A stretch of 7,036 nt of DNA, taken from an uncultured Acidobacteriota bacterium (GTDB lineage Bacteria > Acidobacteriota > Terriglobia > Terriglobales > Acidobacteriaceae). Where the stretch lies: the NCBI GenBank assembly GCA_903832475.1, contig CAILBQ010000008.1:1-7036 (forward strand). Direction: 5' to 3'. Position numbers and translations under genes: made by a program. Positions 1 through 5,905 of the stretch are shown piece by piece; position 1 is the stretch's first letter; every line of letters begins with the position of its first letter. The notes under the pieces were generated by a model. That model saw only the letters and a program-made list of their open reading frames with translations. It was not told the DNA's origin and made no database searches.

Positions 1-1
1 C

Positions 2-2167
2 TATAACAACGCCAAGCAATGGAACATCCGAATCGATAAATACTTCAATAAAGATCGCATTTATGGGAACTTCATTCGCAACACCATCAGCAATGGCGGC
101 CCCGCGATCCGGCCCGCATTCGCCACCACAAACGCCGACTATGGCGCTTCTATTCAAATCAACGAAACCCATACCTTTTCTTCCAACCTGCTCAACGAAG
201 CCAGCTTTGGCTACAACCGCATCGAAGGCTTCAACAACAAAACGGGCAACTTCACGGTTCCCATCGTCAACGTCGGCCAGCTCGGGGTTGGCTTCGGCAT
301 CGGATTCGCTCAGGGTGACTACATTCAGCACAGCTATCACTGGCGGGATGTGCTTACCAAGATTCAAGGCGCGCACAGCTTCCGTTTCGGCTACGAAGGA
401 TGGCATGGCGACGATCTCGCTCTTTTTGCAGGCGCCTATGGCATCCCCAGTCTCTATTACAACAACATGATCGATCTAATCAACGACAAGCCCTACTCTG
501 AGAGTGGCCTGTCTTACAATCTCGTCTCCGGCAAACCGCAGCCGGGTCAGTATCAGTTCGCTATGACTACCCACGGCGCCTTTGCAGAAGATACCTGGAA
601 GGCCACCCGCCGCGTCACCCTCAACTATGGCATCCGCTACGACGACTTCGGCAATCCCTACCCTACCGGTGGAACCACCCTCGCGAACTTCCACCTGCCC
701 TCCGGTTCGAATCTGCAAGACCAGGTCGCCAATGGATTCATGACGCAGCAGAATTCCGTGTACAGCAAATCACTGAACTGGGTCTTCAGCCCGCGCATAG
801 GCGCCGCCTGGGATCCCACTGGCAACGGAAAGTGGGTCGTGCGCGGCGGAATCGGCCTGTATCACGACTTTGTGACCCTGGGTAACGCTGAGAACGGCCT
901 TAAGGGCAATCCACCCGGCTTCGTCGTACCCACCTTTAAAAATGACGGCTCAACCGCTCCGCCCATCTTCGGATACGGGACCGCCAGTAAGTATCCATAC
1001 GGCTTCCGGTATCCCGCCTTCGTTGGCACGCCTTTGGATTCCAAGGGAGGCGTCGTTGGCTCCAACATCAGTGTCGGAGGTGTCGACGTTCACATCGGTT
1101 CTCCTTACACGTTAAACTGGTCTCTCTCCGCAGAACGCCAGATCACCCCTGCGATGGTCGCTTTGATAGGATACGTCGGTTCGCACTCCAGCAATTTGAT
1201 CGTCGCCGGCGGCAACACCGGCAACACGTCCTATGGCGTAGACGTCAACGTCTTTGCCGGAGACCTGCTGCAACATCTTCAATGCACAGAGACCACCACA
1301 ACCAATTCCTGTACCGGCGTGCAAACCCGCCTCAACACCAGCTTTGGCTCCATCACCTATGCCACCAACGACGCGCGCTCCAACTATGACGCCCTCTTTG
1401 TCGGCGTCAAAGGGAGATTCGCTCGCCGAGGCTTCGTCACCGCTTCCTACACGCGTTCTCAGTCGAGGGACGACTGGCAAGCCTATCCTGGCGTTTACCC
1501 CTACGATCGTTACTACTCGCCTTCCCCTTGGGACGCACCCAACCGCCTCTCCTTGGGTTGGAATTACGATATACCGGGCTTAGACCACGGCAATGCATTC
1601 GCCAAAAGAACAACCAATGGCTGGGTCTTGTCAGGCTCCACCATCCTGCAATCGGGAACACCCTTTACCGTCTATACCGGAGCAGCCTTCCATGGCCAGC
1701 TCATTGACCCGAACGGCCCTGAGACCGCCTCGAACCTGCAACTTGCCCCAGACAGCGGGGACTTCAACGCGGATGGCGACAACTTCGACTACCCAAACGT
1801 CGCCAACTATCATCAGTTGAACAATCGCAAGGCTTTCAAGAGCGGCAACGGTATTTTCCCGCACTGTTCAGGCGGCAACCTCTTCAATTGCGGCTCCTTC
1901 TCCCTGCCCAGCCCGGGCACGGAGGGCAACGAGAAGCCGAATCAGTTTCAGAACCCAGGCTTCGCGGAAAGTGACTTTGCGATTCGAAAGCTCACCACAA
2001 TTCACGAACGCTACAACCTTGAAATCCGCGCCGACTTTATCAACGCTTTCAATCGTGTCAACTTGAACGGCGTTGATGCCAATGCCCAGGACGGCACCAA
2101 CTTCGGCACCGTCAACTCCACTCAAACTCCGCGTAACATAGTCCTGGGAGCAAGGCTGAATTTCTGA
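2..2167 (+). CDS. Oar-like TonB-dependent outer-membrane receptor, C-terminal part (5' truncated by window edge)
   Basis: The frame is open from base 2, so the gene begins outside the window; the first in-frame ATG at 350 is internal. The visible 721 residues look like an outer-membrane beta-barrel: alternating polar/aromatic strands (for example YGIRYDDFGNPYP, FSPRIGAAWDP, WSLSAERQITPAMVALIGYVGSH) separated by long Gly/Asn/Ser/Thr-rich loops. The protein ends in GARLNF, with the terminal Phe that barrel proteins use for BAM recognition. The N-terminal carboxypeptidase-regulatory-like domain and plug of this family (usually about 1000-1200 aa) would lie upstream. Acidobacteria carry many such Oar/SusC-like receptors, thought to import oligosaccharides or other large ligands with TonB energy; the substrate cannot be read here. 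A hairpin at 2196-2226 follows. The family call is firm, the substrate unknown. It appears to be chromosomal rather than part of the inserted element. Confidence 0.88.
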   Translation, partial: YNNAKQWNIRIDKYFNKDRIYGNFIRNTISNGGPAIRPAFATTNADYGASIQINETHTFSSNLLNEASFGYNRIEGFNNKTGNFTVPIVNVGQLGVGFGIGFAQGDYIQHSYHWRDVLTKIQGAHSFRFGYEGWHGDDLALFAGAYGIPSLYYNNMIDLINDKPYSESGLSYNLVSGKPQPGQYQFAMTTHGAFAEDTWKATRRVTLNYGIRYDDFGNPYPTGGTTLANFHLPSGSNLQDQVANGFMTQQNSVYSKSLNWVFSPRIGAAWDPTGNGKWVVRGGIGLYHDFVTLGNAENGLKGNPPGFVVPTFKNDGSTAPPIFGYGTASKYPYGFRYPAFVGTPLDSKGGVVGSNISVGGVDVHIGSPYTLNWSLSAERQITPAMVALIGYVGSHSSNLIVAGGNTGNTSYGVDVNVFAGDLLQHLQCTETTTTNSCTGVQTRLNTSFGSITYATNDARSNYDALFVGVKGRFARRGFVTASYTRSQSRDDWQAYPGVYPYDRYYSPSPWDAPNRLSLGWNYDIPGLDHGNAFAKRTTNGWVLSGSTILQSGTPFTVYTGAAFHGQLIDPNGPETASNLQLAPDSGDFNADGDNFDYPNVANYHQLNNRKAFKSGNGIFPHCSGGNLFNCGSFSLPSPGTEGNEKPNQFQNPGFAESDFAIRKLTTIHERYNLEIRADFINAFNRVNLNGVDANAQDGTNFGTVNSTQTPRNIVLGARLNF

Positions 2168-2195
2168 CCACCCAGGTTTCGTCATATAAACCGAG

Positions 2196-2226
2196 CGGGC
2201 GCGACTCTCACACAAGTACGCGCCCG
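2196..2226 (+). terminator. GC-rich hairpin after the receptor gene (possible terminator)
   Basis: Arms CGGGCGCG (2196-2203) and CGCGCCCG (2219-2226) are perfectly complementary around a 15-nt loop, 28 bp after the receptor stop codon. No U-tract follows (the next bases are GTCCTCTACAC), so it is at best a weak intrinsic terminator or an mRNA 3'-end stabiliser. It also separates the receptor from the downstream TPR gene. Confidence 0.4.
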
Positions 2227-2319
2227 GTCCTCTACACAATGCTCCGCATTCCTCGCTGCACAAGTCCGAATCGAAGCATCATCCAGCTTCAAAGGACAGC
2301 AGCTACAATCGAAATTCTT

Positions 2320-3864
2320 ATGCATTCCCCCAAGCTCAGCATGTCCACCCTCAGACCGGTCATACTGTGCGCCTGCTACCTCGCACTATGCGGTTGCCGG
2401 TTGCCCGCTGCTGCGCAAGCATCGGGACTCGCCCCCGATTCTTCAAGGATCGCCCCTATCATAGAAGCCGTGCGCGCCCGCGACTTCGACAAGGCTCTTG
2501 AACTCAGCCAGACTGCCCTCCGGAAAGATCCCCGGGATTATCGAATCTTGACACTGCGAGGTATGGCCTACGCAGGAAAGGGAACTCTACCGCTTGCACT
2601 GAACTCCTACGGCCAGGCCCTGAAACTCAGTCCCAACTATCTGCCCGCCCTTGAAGGGGAAGCACAGAGCCAGTACCAACTGGGCACACCGTCCGCGAAG
2701 CAATCCATCCTGCGAGTCCTTAAACTTCGTCCCGGCGATCCTACGTCCCTTGCCATGCTTGGCTTCCTTGAATATAGGCAGGACAATTGCCCCAGCGCGA
2801 TCAGTGATTTTGAAAACGCGCAACCAGTGCTTGCCACGCAGCCCATCGCCCAGGCGGCCTTTGCAACCTGTCTCGCCCGGGGCGGTCAATATGATCGTTC
2901 TATCCCTTTGCTCCAGCAAGCGCTTGTCTCCGCGCCGGCGCCTGCCGCTGCCAGCATCCGCCTCAATCTCGCCCTCGCCCAATGGAAGGCCGGCCGCCCT
3001 GCCGAAGCCCTGGCTACGCTCCAGCCGGTGATCGAGAACAATGATCAACGCGATCAGAACGTCGACGACGCCCTCCTGCTTGCCGCCGACATTCACGAGT
3101 CAGTCAACGAAACACAATTAGCCATCGAATTAATCCGCAGGGTCATCCTGGTACATCCCACTCGCGTCGATGCCTATCTGGCTTTCGCAAATCTGAGCTA
3201 CGATCATTCCTCCATGCAGGTGGGCATCGATATCTTGAACGTGGGCATCCAGCAGCTACCCGGTGAAGCTCGCCTCTATCTTGTCCGCGGCATCCTCTAC
3301 ACCCAGCTCGGTAAGTATGAAGAAGCAACGCAGGACTTCAGCACTGCTGACCATCTCCACGCACACCTCGCTCTCCTTGGCACGGCCGAGGGGCTGTCTG
3401 CCTCGCAACAGCACAATGGAAGCGAAGCTTTAAGCAAATTTCGTGCCGCCGTCAAGGCGCAACCCGATGACGCTCTAGCCAACTATCTCCTTGCTGAGGC
3501 ACTCGCCGAACAGTCTCCCGACGAAGGTACACCCCTCTACGTGGAAGAAGAGAACGCTGCCCAACGCGCCTGCAAGGCGGATCCCTCCATGTCCGCGGCT
3601 CACGATCTACTCGCCGGAATCTATCTTCAGGACGGTCATGCTGACCTCGCCTTGCAGCAATCACAACTCGCGCTCCAATACGATCCAAAAGACCAGGAGG
3701 CGCTCTATCATTCTGTCCTCGCCCTGCGGAAGACGGGAGACAAATCCCGGATTGCCTCCCTGCTCAAGCAACTGGCTGCTTTGCGAACTTCCACTCAGCC
3801 TGAACAAACTCAGAATCGTCGTTATGAGCTTGAAGAGGTACCACCGGCTTCCAACGCCCACTGA
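2320..3864 (+). CDS. Exported tetratricopeptide-repeat (TPR) protein
   Basis: The product is 514 aa from the ATG at 2320. This start, or the ATG at 2341, puts a short basic segment directly before a hydrophobic stretch (VILCACYLALCGC) and a signal-peptidase-like AAAQA site. LCGC could alternatively act as a weak lipobox. The longer frame from 2239 adds 27 residues ahead of the signal and is less likely. No start has a good Shine-Dalgarno; AAAGGA at 2291 is too far from 2320. The mature protein is almost entirely TPR-like helix pairs, such as DFDKALELSQTALRKDPRDY, GRPAEALATLQPVIENN, GKYEEATQDFSTADHLH and GHADLALQQSQLALQYDP, roughly ten or more repeats, with a charged, Pro-containing C-terminal tail. 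TPR arrays form a protein-binding solenoid; no catalytic domain is visible. Secreted TPR proteins next to TonB receptors are common in Acidobacteria, so a periplasmic scaffold linked to the receptor is plausible but not proven. Confidence 0.85.
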   Translation: MHSPKLSMSTLRPVILCACYLALCGCRLPAAAQASGLAPDSSRIAPIIEAVRARDFDKALELSQTALRKDPRDYRILTLRGMAYAGKGTLPLALNSYGQALKLSPNYLPALEGEAQSQYQLGTPSAKQSILRVLKLRPGDPTSLAMLGFLEYRQDNCPSAISDFENAQPVLATQPIAQAAFATCLARGGQYDRSIPLLQQALVSAPAPAAASIRLNLALAQWKAGRPAEALATLQPVIENNDQRDQNVDDALLLAADIHESVNETQLAIELIRRVILVHPTRVDAYLAFANLSYDHSSMQVGIDILNVGIQQLPGEARLYLVRGILYTQLGKYEEATQDFSTADHLHAHLALLGTAEGLSASQQHNGSEALSKFRAAVKAQPDDALANYLLAEALAEQSPDEGTPLYVEEENAAQRACKADPSMSAAHDLLAGIYLQDGHADLALQQSQLALQYDPKDQEALYHSVLALRKTGDKSRIASLLKQLAALRTSTQPEQTQNRRYELEEVPPASNAH

Positions 3865-4323
3865 TGAACGAGCCACGCTGGTAAGTTTCAGGTCCCGCCG
3901 CTGAAATGAATGAACAAACTCAAATCGAAAGTAGAGTGAGCTCACCTCGACGGAAAGTCACACCGTTCGTTGGTCACGACACGACATCGTTCGGCGCGAG
4001 CTGAAGTTTCACTCACTCCATGACGAAAACGCCAAGGCTCTTTACTGGAAAGTCGCTAAAGTGACAGATGATGATTGGCTAAATTGTAGACTTCAGGCCG
4101 ATGCGCTCATCGACGGCGCCTTGAGTGTTCGCAGGTTGACAAGTCACGAAAAATGCCACAAAGCCGGTTATTGCGCTTGGATAGCTGATTGCCTTTCGCA
4201 TCTAGCCCATGCCAGTTCCCACCCCGGAACTTTGTCAGCACTTCGATGCGGGGCGGAATTTTCCAGGGCGCAAGTCATTGCGCCCCCAAAATCCTAGGGA
4301 TCTTCTTAAATTATTGATTGAAT
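3865..4323. other. Intergenic stretch, no convincing gene
   Basis: This is about 460 bp between the TPR stop codon and the tRNA remnant. One plus-strand frame stays open from 3935 to 4297. Its only ATG start (4061, 78 aa) has no ribosome-binding site, no recognisable domain and a C-terminus made from a hairpin. A 10-bp perfect palindrome (GTGAGCTCAC) lies at 3936-3945 and an 8-bp stem-loop at 4266-4285. Before integration this was the original 3' flank of the tRNA-fMet gene, so it most likely belongs to the chromosome. Confidence 0.6.
4266..4285 (-). terminator. Stem-loop downstream of the tRNA-fMet remnant (possible terminator)
   Basis: Perfect arms GGGCGCAA (4266-4273) and TTGCGCCC (4278-4285) enclose a 4-nt loop. 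On the minus strand it lies 38 nt beyond the tRNA 3' end, a usual place for a tRNA terminator. The following minus-strand bases (TGGAAAATTCC) lack a run of T, so rho-independent termination is uncertain. Confidence 0.4.
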
Positions 4324-4368
4324 TGGTTGCGGGGGCTGGATTTGAACCAGCGACCTTTGGGTTATGAG
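4324..4368 (-). tRNA. 3' half of initiator tRNA-fMet (truncated); putative att site of an integrated element
   Basis: Read on the minus strand, this starts with the anticodon loop CTCATAA (anticodon CAT). It continues with CCCAAAGGTCG, a complete T-arm (stem GCTGG/CCAGC, loop TTCAAAT), the acceptor 3' strand CCCCGCA, the discriminator A and an encoded CCA. It spans exactly tRNA positions 32-76 (45 nt). From memory it differs from E. coli tRNA-fMet at about four positions. The A at position 72 fits the C1-A72 mismatch of initiator tRNAs. The base preceding the anticodon loop should be part of a GGG stem strand, but the sequence there (CGTCGT) cannot pair with CCC, and no D-arm follows, so the gene is not functional here. 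Integrases that target tRNA genes leave this kind of 3'-half duplication at the distal end of the element. The chromosome then lies to the left and the element to the right of 4368. Confidence 0.88.
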
Positions 4369-4423
4369 ACGACGTAAATCCCTGTAAGTCCTAGATAATA
4401 AAGGGCACGAGTGGTAACCCATC

Positions 4424-4495
4424 GGAACAATCGGGAATGGCCCCAAGTGGCACATTTAGAAAGGGTTAGGAGCAAATAGGAACATTTGGGAATCG
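4424..4495. repeat. Two 17-bp imperfect direct repeats near the att site
   Basis: GGAACAATCGGGAATGG (4424-4440) and GGAACATTTGGGAATCG (4479-4495) match at 14 of 17 positions and are spaced 55 bp apart, start to start. A related short string, GGGAACTTA, follows at 4502-4510. Their place 55-125 bp from the tRNA boundary suits arm-type integrase or excisionase sites, but that is inference. Confidence 0.55.
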
Positions 4496-4511
4496 TCCAT
4501 TGGGAACTTAG

Positions 4512-4540
4512 TGGGGACTTAAAAAAGGCTTAAGTCCCCA
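4512..4540. repeat. Palindrome 1 of the GGGGACTTAA family
   Basis: Perfect 11-bp inverted repeat: TGGGGACTTAA (4512-4522) and TTAAGTCCCCA (4530-4540) around a 7-nt spacer. It shares its half-site with the palindromes at 4553-4581 and 4722-4742, pointing to a dimeric DNA-binding protein. A terminator is less likely because no T-tract follows the stem. Confidence 0.7.
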
Positions 4541-4552
4541 TTTTGCCCAAAC

Positions 4553-4581
4553 CGTTTAAGGCCCCATTGGGGACTTAAACG
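4553..4581. repeat. Palindrome 2 of the GGGGACTTAA family
   Basis: Arms CGTTTAAGGCCCC (4553-4565) and GGGGACTTAAACG (4569-4581) pair at 12 of 13 positions around ATT. The right part (4562-4581) is repeated base for base at 4727-4746. Its centre is about 41 bp from the centre of palindrome 1, close to four helical turns, so bound proteins could sit on the same face. Confidence 0.7.
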
Positions 4582-4689
4582 AGGGCTCTGCGATGCCCAA
4601 AGGTCGCACTCCTAAGTATTTGATGTCAATAACCAAAGCCTCCGGAAATTGAACTGTGGGCCTTTGGGAAATCCCTCGTCTAGATGGCC

Positions 4690-4719
4690 GGTTGACGCCC
4701 AAAGGTCGGCGTCAGAACC
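4690..4719. repeat. Nested hairpin containing the CCCAAAGGTCG motif
   Basis: The inner arms GACGCC (4694-4699) and GGCGTC (4708-4713) enclose an 8-nt loop. The outer arms GGTT (4690-4693) and AACC (4716-4719) extend the stem after a 2-nt bulge. It sits 36 bp before the TraK-like start codon. A stem-loop beside the nick site is common in origins of transfer. Confidence 0.45.
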
Positions 4720-4721
4720 AA

Positions 4722-4742
4722 TAAGTCCCCATTGGGGACTTA
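4722..4742. promoter_or_regulatory. Palindrome 3, operator-like site in front of the TraK-like gene
   Basis: Perfect 9-bp arms TAAGTCCCC (4722-4730) and GGGGACTTA (4734-4742) around ATT. It ends 3 bp before the GGAG ribosome-binding site (4746-4749) and 12 bp before the ATG at 4755. A protein bound here, or a hairpin formed in the mRNA, would affect expression of the operon. Autoregulation by the operon's own DNA-binding protein is the simplest model. Confidence 0.6.
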
Positions 4743-4754
4743 AACGGAGCCGCC

Positions 4755-5162
4755 ATGAACTCTTTATCAAACAATGTCTGCGAATCAGCAGTTCTGCTGG
4801 CTGATTTCTCTGACCTCCCTCCGAAGCCGCCGCGTTCGAAACTAGAACCGCACCGCGAGCTGATCCGAGAGCTTCGCCGTAAAGGGCGGACGTATCGGGA
4901 GGTTTCCCGGCTCTTTGCCGAACGGCTTGGGCTGCGGGTCGCGCCCAGCACACTGCACTCCTTCGTGAAAGTCCGCGCCCGTCACCGGAAGCAGGTGCAG
5001 TTCGAACTTCCTGCCGTCGATCTTCCGGGTGCCCGGCCGCCGGTGAGCGCCCGCCTCGCCGCGTTCAAAGCCAAACCCACAGCGCAGGAGGCAAAGCGTT
5101 CCCGCTTCGTCTTCCGCGAAAACGAACCCCTCACCCTGAGCACTGATGGAGGTGCCCGATGA
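4755..5162 (+). CDS. TraK/StbA-like small DNA-binding protein of a conjugative element
   Basis: 135 aa, started by ATG with GGAG five bases upstream. Residues 31-78 form a helix-turn-helix-like unit: EPHRELIRELRRKGRTYREV, then SRLFAERLGLRVAPSTLHSFV and a basic end (KVRARHRKQ). This pattern is typical of short element-encoded proteins that recognise repeats at oriT. A Pro/Ala/Lys-rich linker follows (about 86-116), then a short C-terminal RFVFRENEPLTLS. RP4 TraK has about the same size (134 aa), a similar HTH-like middle and, as I recall it, a comparable FTFNP...L tail. RP4 TraK binds and bends oriT within the relaxosome. The next gene is a ParA-like ATPase, matching traK-traL-traM (RP4) and stbA-stbB-stbC (R388). 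The likely targets are the palindromes at 4512-4581 and 4722-4742. The family assignment is from memory and synteny, not alignment; a plain transcriptional regulator remains possible. Confidence 0.7.
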   Translation: MNSLSNNVCESAVLLADFSDLPPKPPRSKLEPHRELIRELRRKGRTYREVSRLFAERLGLRVAPSTLHSFVKVRARHRKQVQFELPAVDLPGARPPVSARLAAFKAKPTAQEAKRSRFVFRENEPLTLSTDGGAR

Positions 5163-5905
5163 CACAAGCAGCAAAGACTCAAATTACGCCAGCGAAGCGC
5201 GTGGTCTTCACCATGGGCGGCAAAGGCGGCGTCGGCAAGACGGGCGTCATGGTGGCCCTGGCCGAATGGTTCGCCGCAAACGAGATCCCTGTCACCCTGC
5301 TTGACCTAGACACAGAGAACAAAGCTCGCGGCTCGCTGAAGCACTTTTTCAATGGCTCCGTCACGAAGGTCAACATTCACACCCCTGCCGGCCTCGATGC
5401 CTTCGTCGATCATCTCGACAGCGGTTCGGAGATCATCCTGGCTGACATGGGAGCTGGTGCCGGACAGGTAGCGGCGGATTGGTTCGAGAGCATGTATGAG
5501 GATGTGGCCGCGACCGGTGTCAGCTTCACCGCTGTCGGCGTCGTCACGCCGGACCCCGCAAGTGTAGAAAGCATCCTCGCATGGGCAAACCGTCTACAGG
5601 ATCGCGTTGAGTATGTGGTGGTTGAGAATGCGACCAGTACACTCTCCGATTTCACCTATTGGAAGGCAACGGAGCAAGCCAAGCGATTCCGTGAGGCGTT
5701 CTCTCCAACTGTCCTCCAGATGGAGTTCCGACTGGCAGAGCTGGAAAATCCAGTTCGTCAACACGGCATCAAGCTGGGAGATGTGGCGGATCGCAAGGCA
5801 TCTGTAGATGAGCTGAACCGAGCATCGCTCGTAATGCGCGCACAGAGCTACCGTCGTAGGCTGTTCAGCGAGTTCGACCGCACAAAGGAGGTCTTCCTTC
5901 CATGA
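5159..5905 (+). CDS. ParA/MinD-family ATPase, TraL/StbB-like
   Basis: 248 aa. The ATG overlaps the previous stop codon (ATGA, 5159-5162) and GGAGG at 5148-5152 gives a good ribosome-binding site, so translation is probably coupled. Residues 19-28 (MGGKGGVGKT) are a deviant Walker A motif with the signature Lys22 and the catalytic Lys27. LLDLDTE (47-53) is the switch I/A' region, and IILADMGAG (92-100) the Walker B/switch II region. The rest is a Rossmann-like fold without a DNA-binding N-terminal extension, so it resembles short ParA, TraL (RP4, 241 aa) and StbB rather than long plasmid ParA. Such ATPases dimerise on ATP and position DNA or protein cargo. TraL's exact role in conjugation is unclear, while StbB affects plasmid positioning and transfer. 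No ParB with the CTP-binding fold is visible nearby; the preceding TraK-like protein may provide the DNA-binding function. Confidence 0.85.
   Translation: MTQAAKTQITPAKRVVFTMGGKGGVGKTGVMVALAEWFAANEIPVTLLDLDTENKARGSLKHFFNGSVTKVNIHTPAGLDAFVDHLDSGSEIILADMGAGAGQVAADWFESMYEDVAATGVSFTAVGVVTPDPASVESILAWANRLQDRVEYVVVENATSTLSDFTYWKATEQAKRFREAFSPTVLQMEFRLAELENPVRQHGIKLGDVADRKASVDELNRASLVMRAQSYRRRLFSEFDRTKEVFLP

Larger units (their letters stand above)
4369..4754. other. Repeat-rich non-coding left end of the element (candidate attP arm / oriT / operator region)
   Basis: About 386 bp between the tRNA remnant and the TraK-like gene, with no credible ORF. It contains a 17-bp imperfect direct repeat (4424-4440 and 4479-4495), three palindromes sharing GGGGACTTAA (4512-4540, 4553-4581, 4722-4742), two copies of CCCAAAGGTCG (4596-4606, 4698-4708) and a nested hairpin (4690-4719). 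In RP4 the oriT lies directly upstream of traK, and in R388 the stbA-binding repeats lie beside oriT, so an origin of transfer is the leading reading. No textbook nic sequence was recognised. Weak promoter elements may exist (TTGACG at 4692-4697), but no clear -10 box follows. Confidence 0.55.

Noticed and set aside
2239..2319. Upstream extension of the TPR protein starting MLRIPRC
   Set aside because: The extra 27 residues precede a well-formed signal peptide and overlap the region just after the receptor hairpin; a later start fits an exported protein better.
4061..4297. 78-aa plus-strand ORF (frame open from 3935) between the TPR gene and the tRNA remnant
   Set aside because: It has no ribosome-binding site, no recognisable domain, Cys/His-rich random-looking composition and a tail formed from the 4266-4285 hairpin. 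An open frame of 363 nt can occur by chance, though a decayed gene cannot be excluded.
4530..4548. Similarity of TAAGTCCCCATTTTGCCC to the RSF1010-type nick site
   Set aside because: Only the first five bases match well and the same TAAGTCCCC is explained by the palindrome family. No IncP-type ATCCTG core was found between 4369 and 4754 either.
4512..4581. Repeated units as a CRISPR array
   Set aside because: The units are palindromic half-sites with 3-7 nt spacers and irregular spacing, with no cas genes and no repeat-spacer periodicity.
4612..4953. 113-aa minus-strand ORF across the oriT-like region and the TraK-like gene
   Set aside because: It runs antisense to a well-supported gene and through the palindromes, with no ribosome-binding site or family resemblance.
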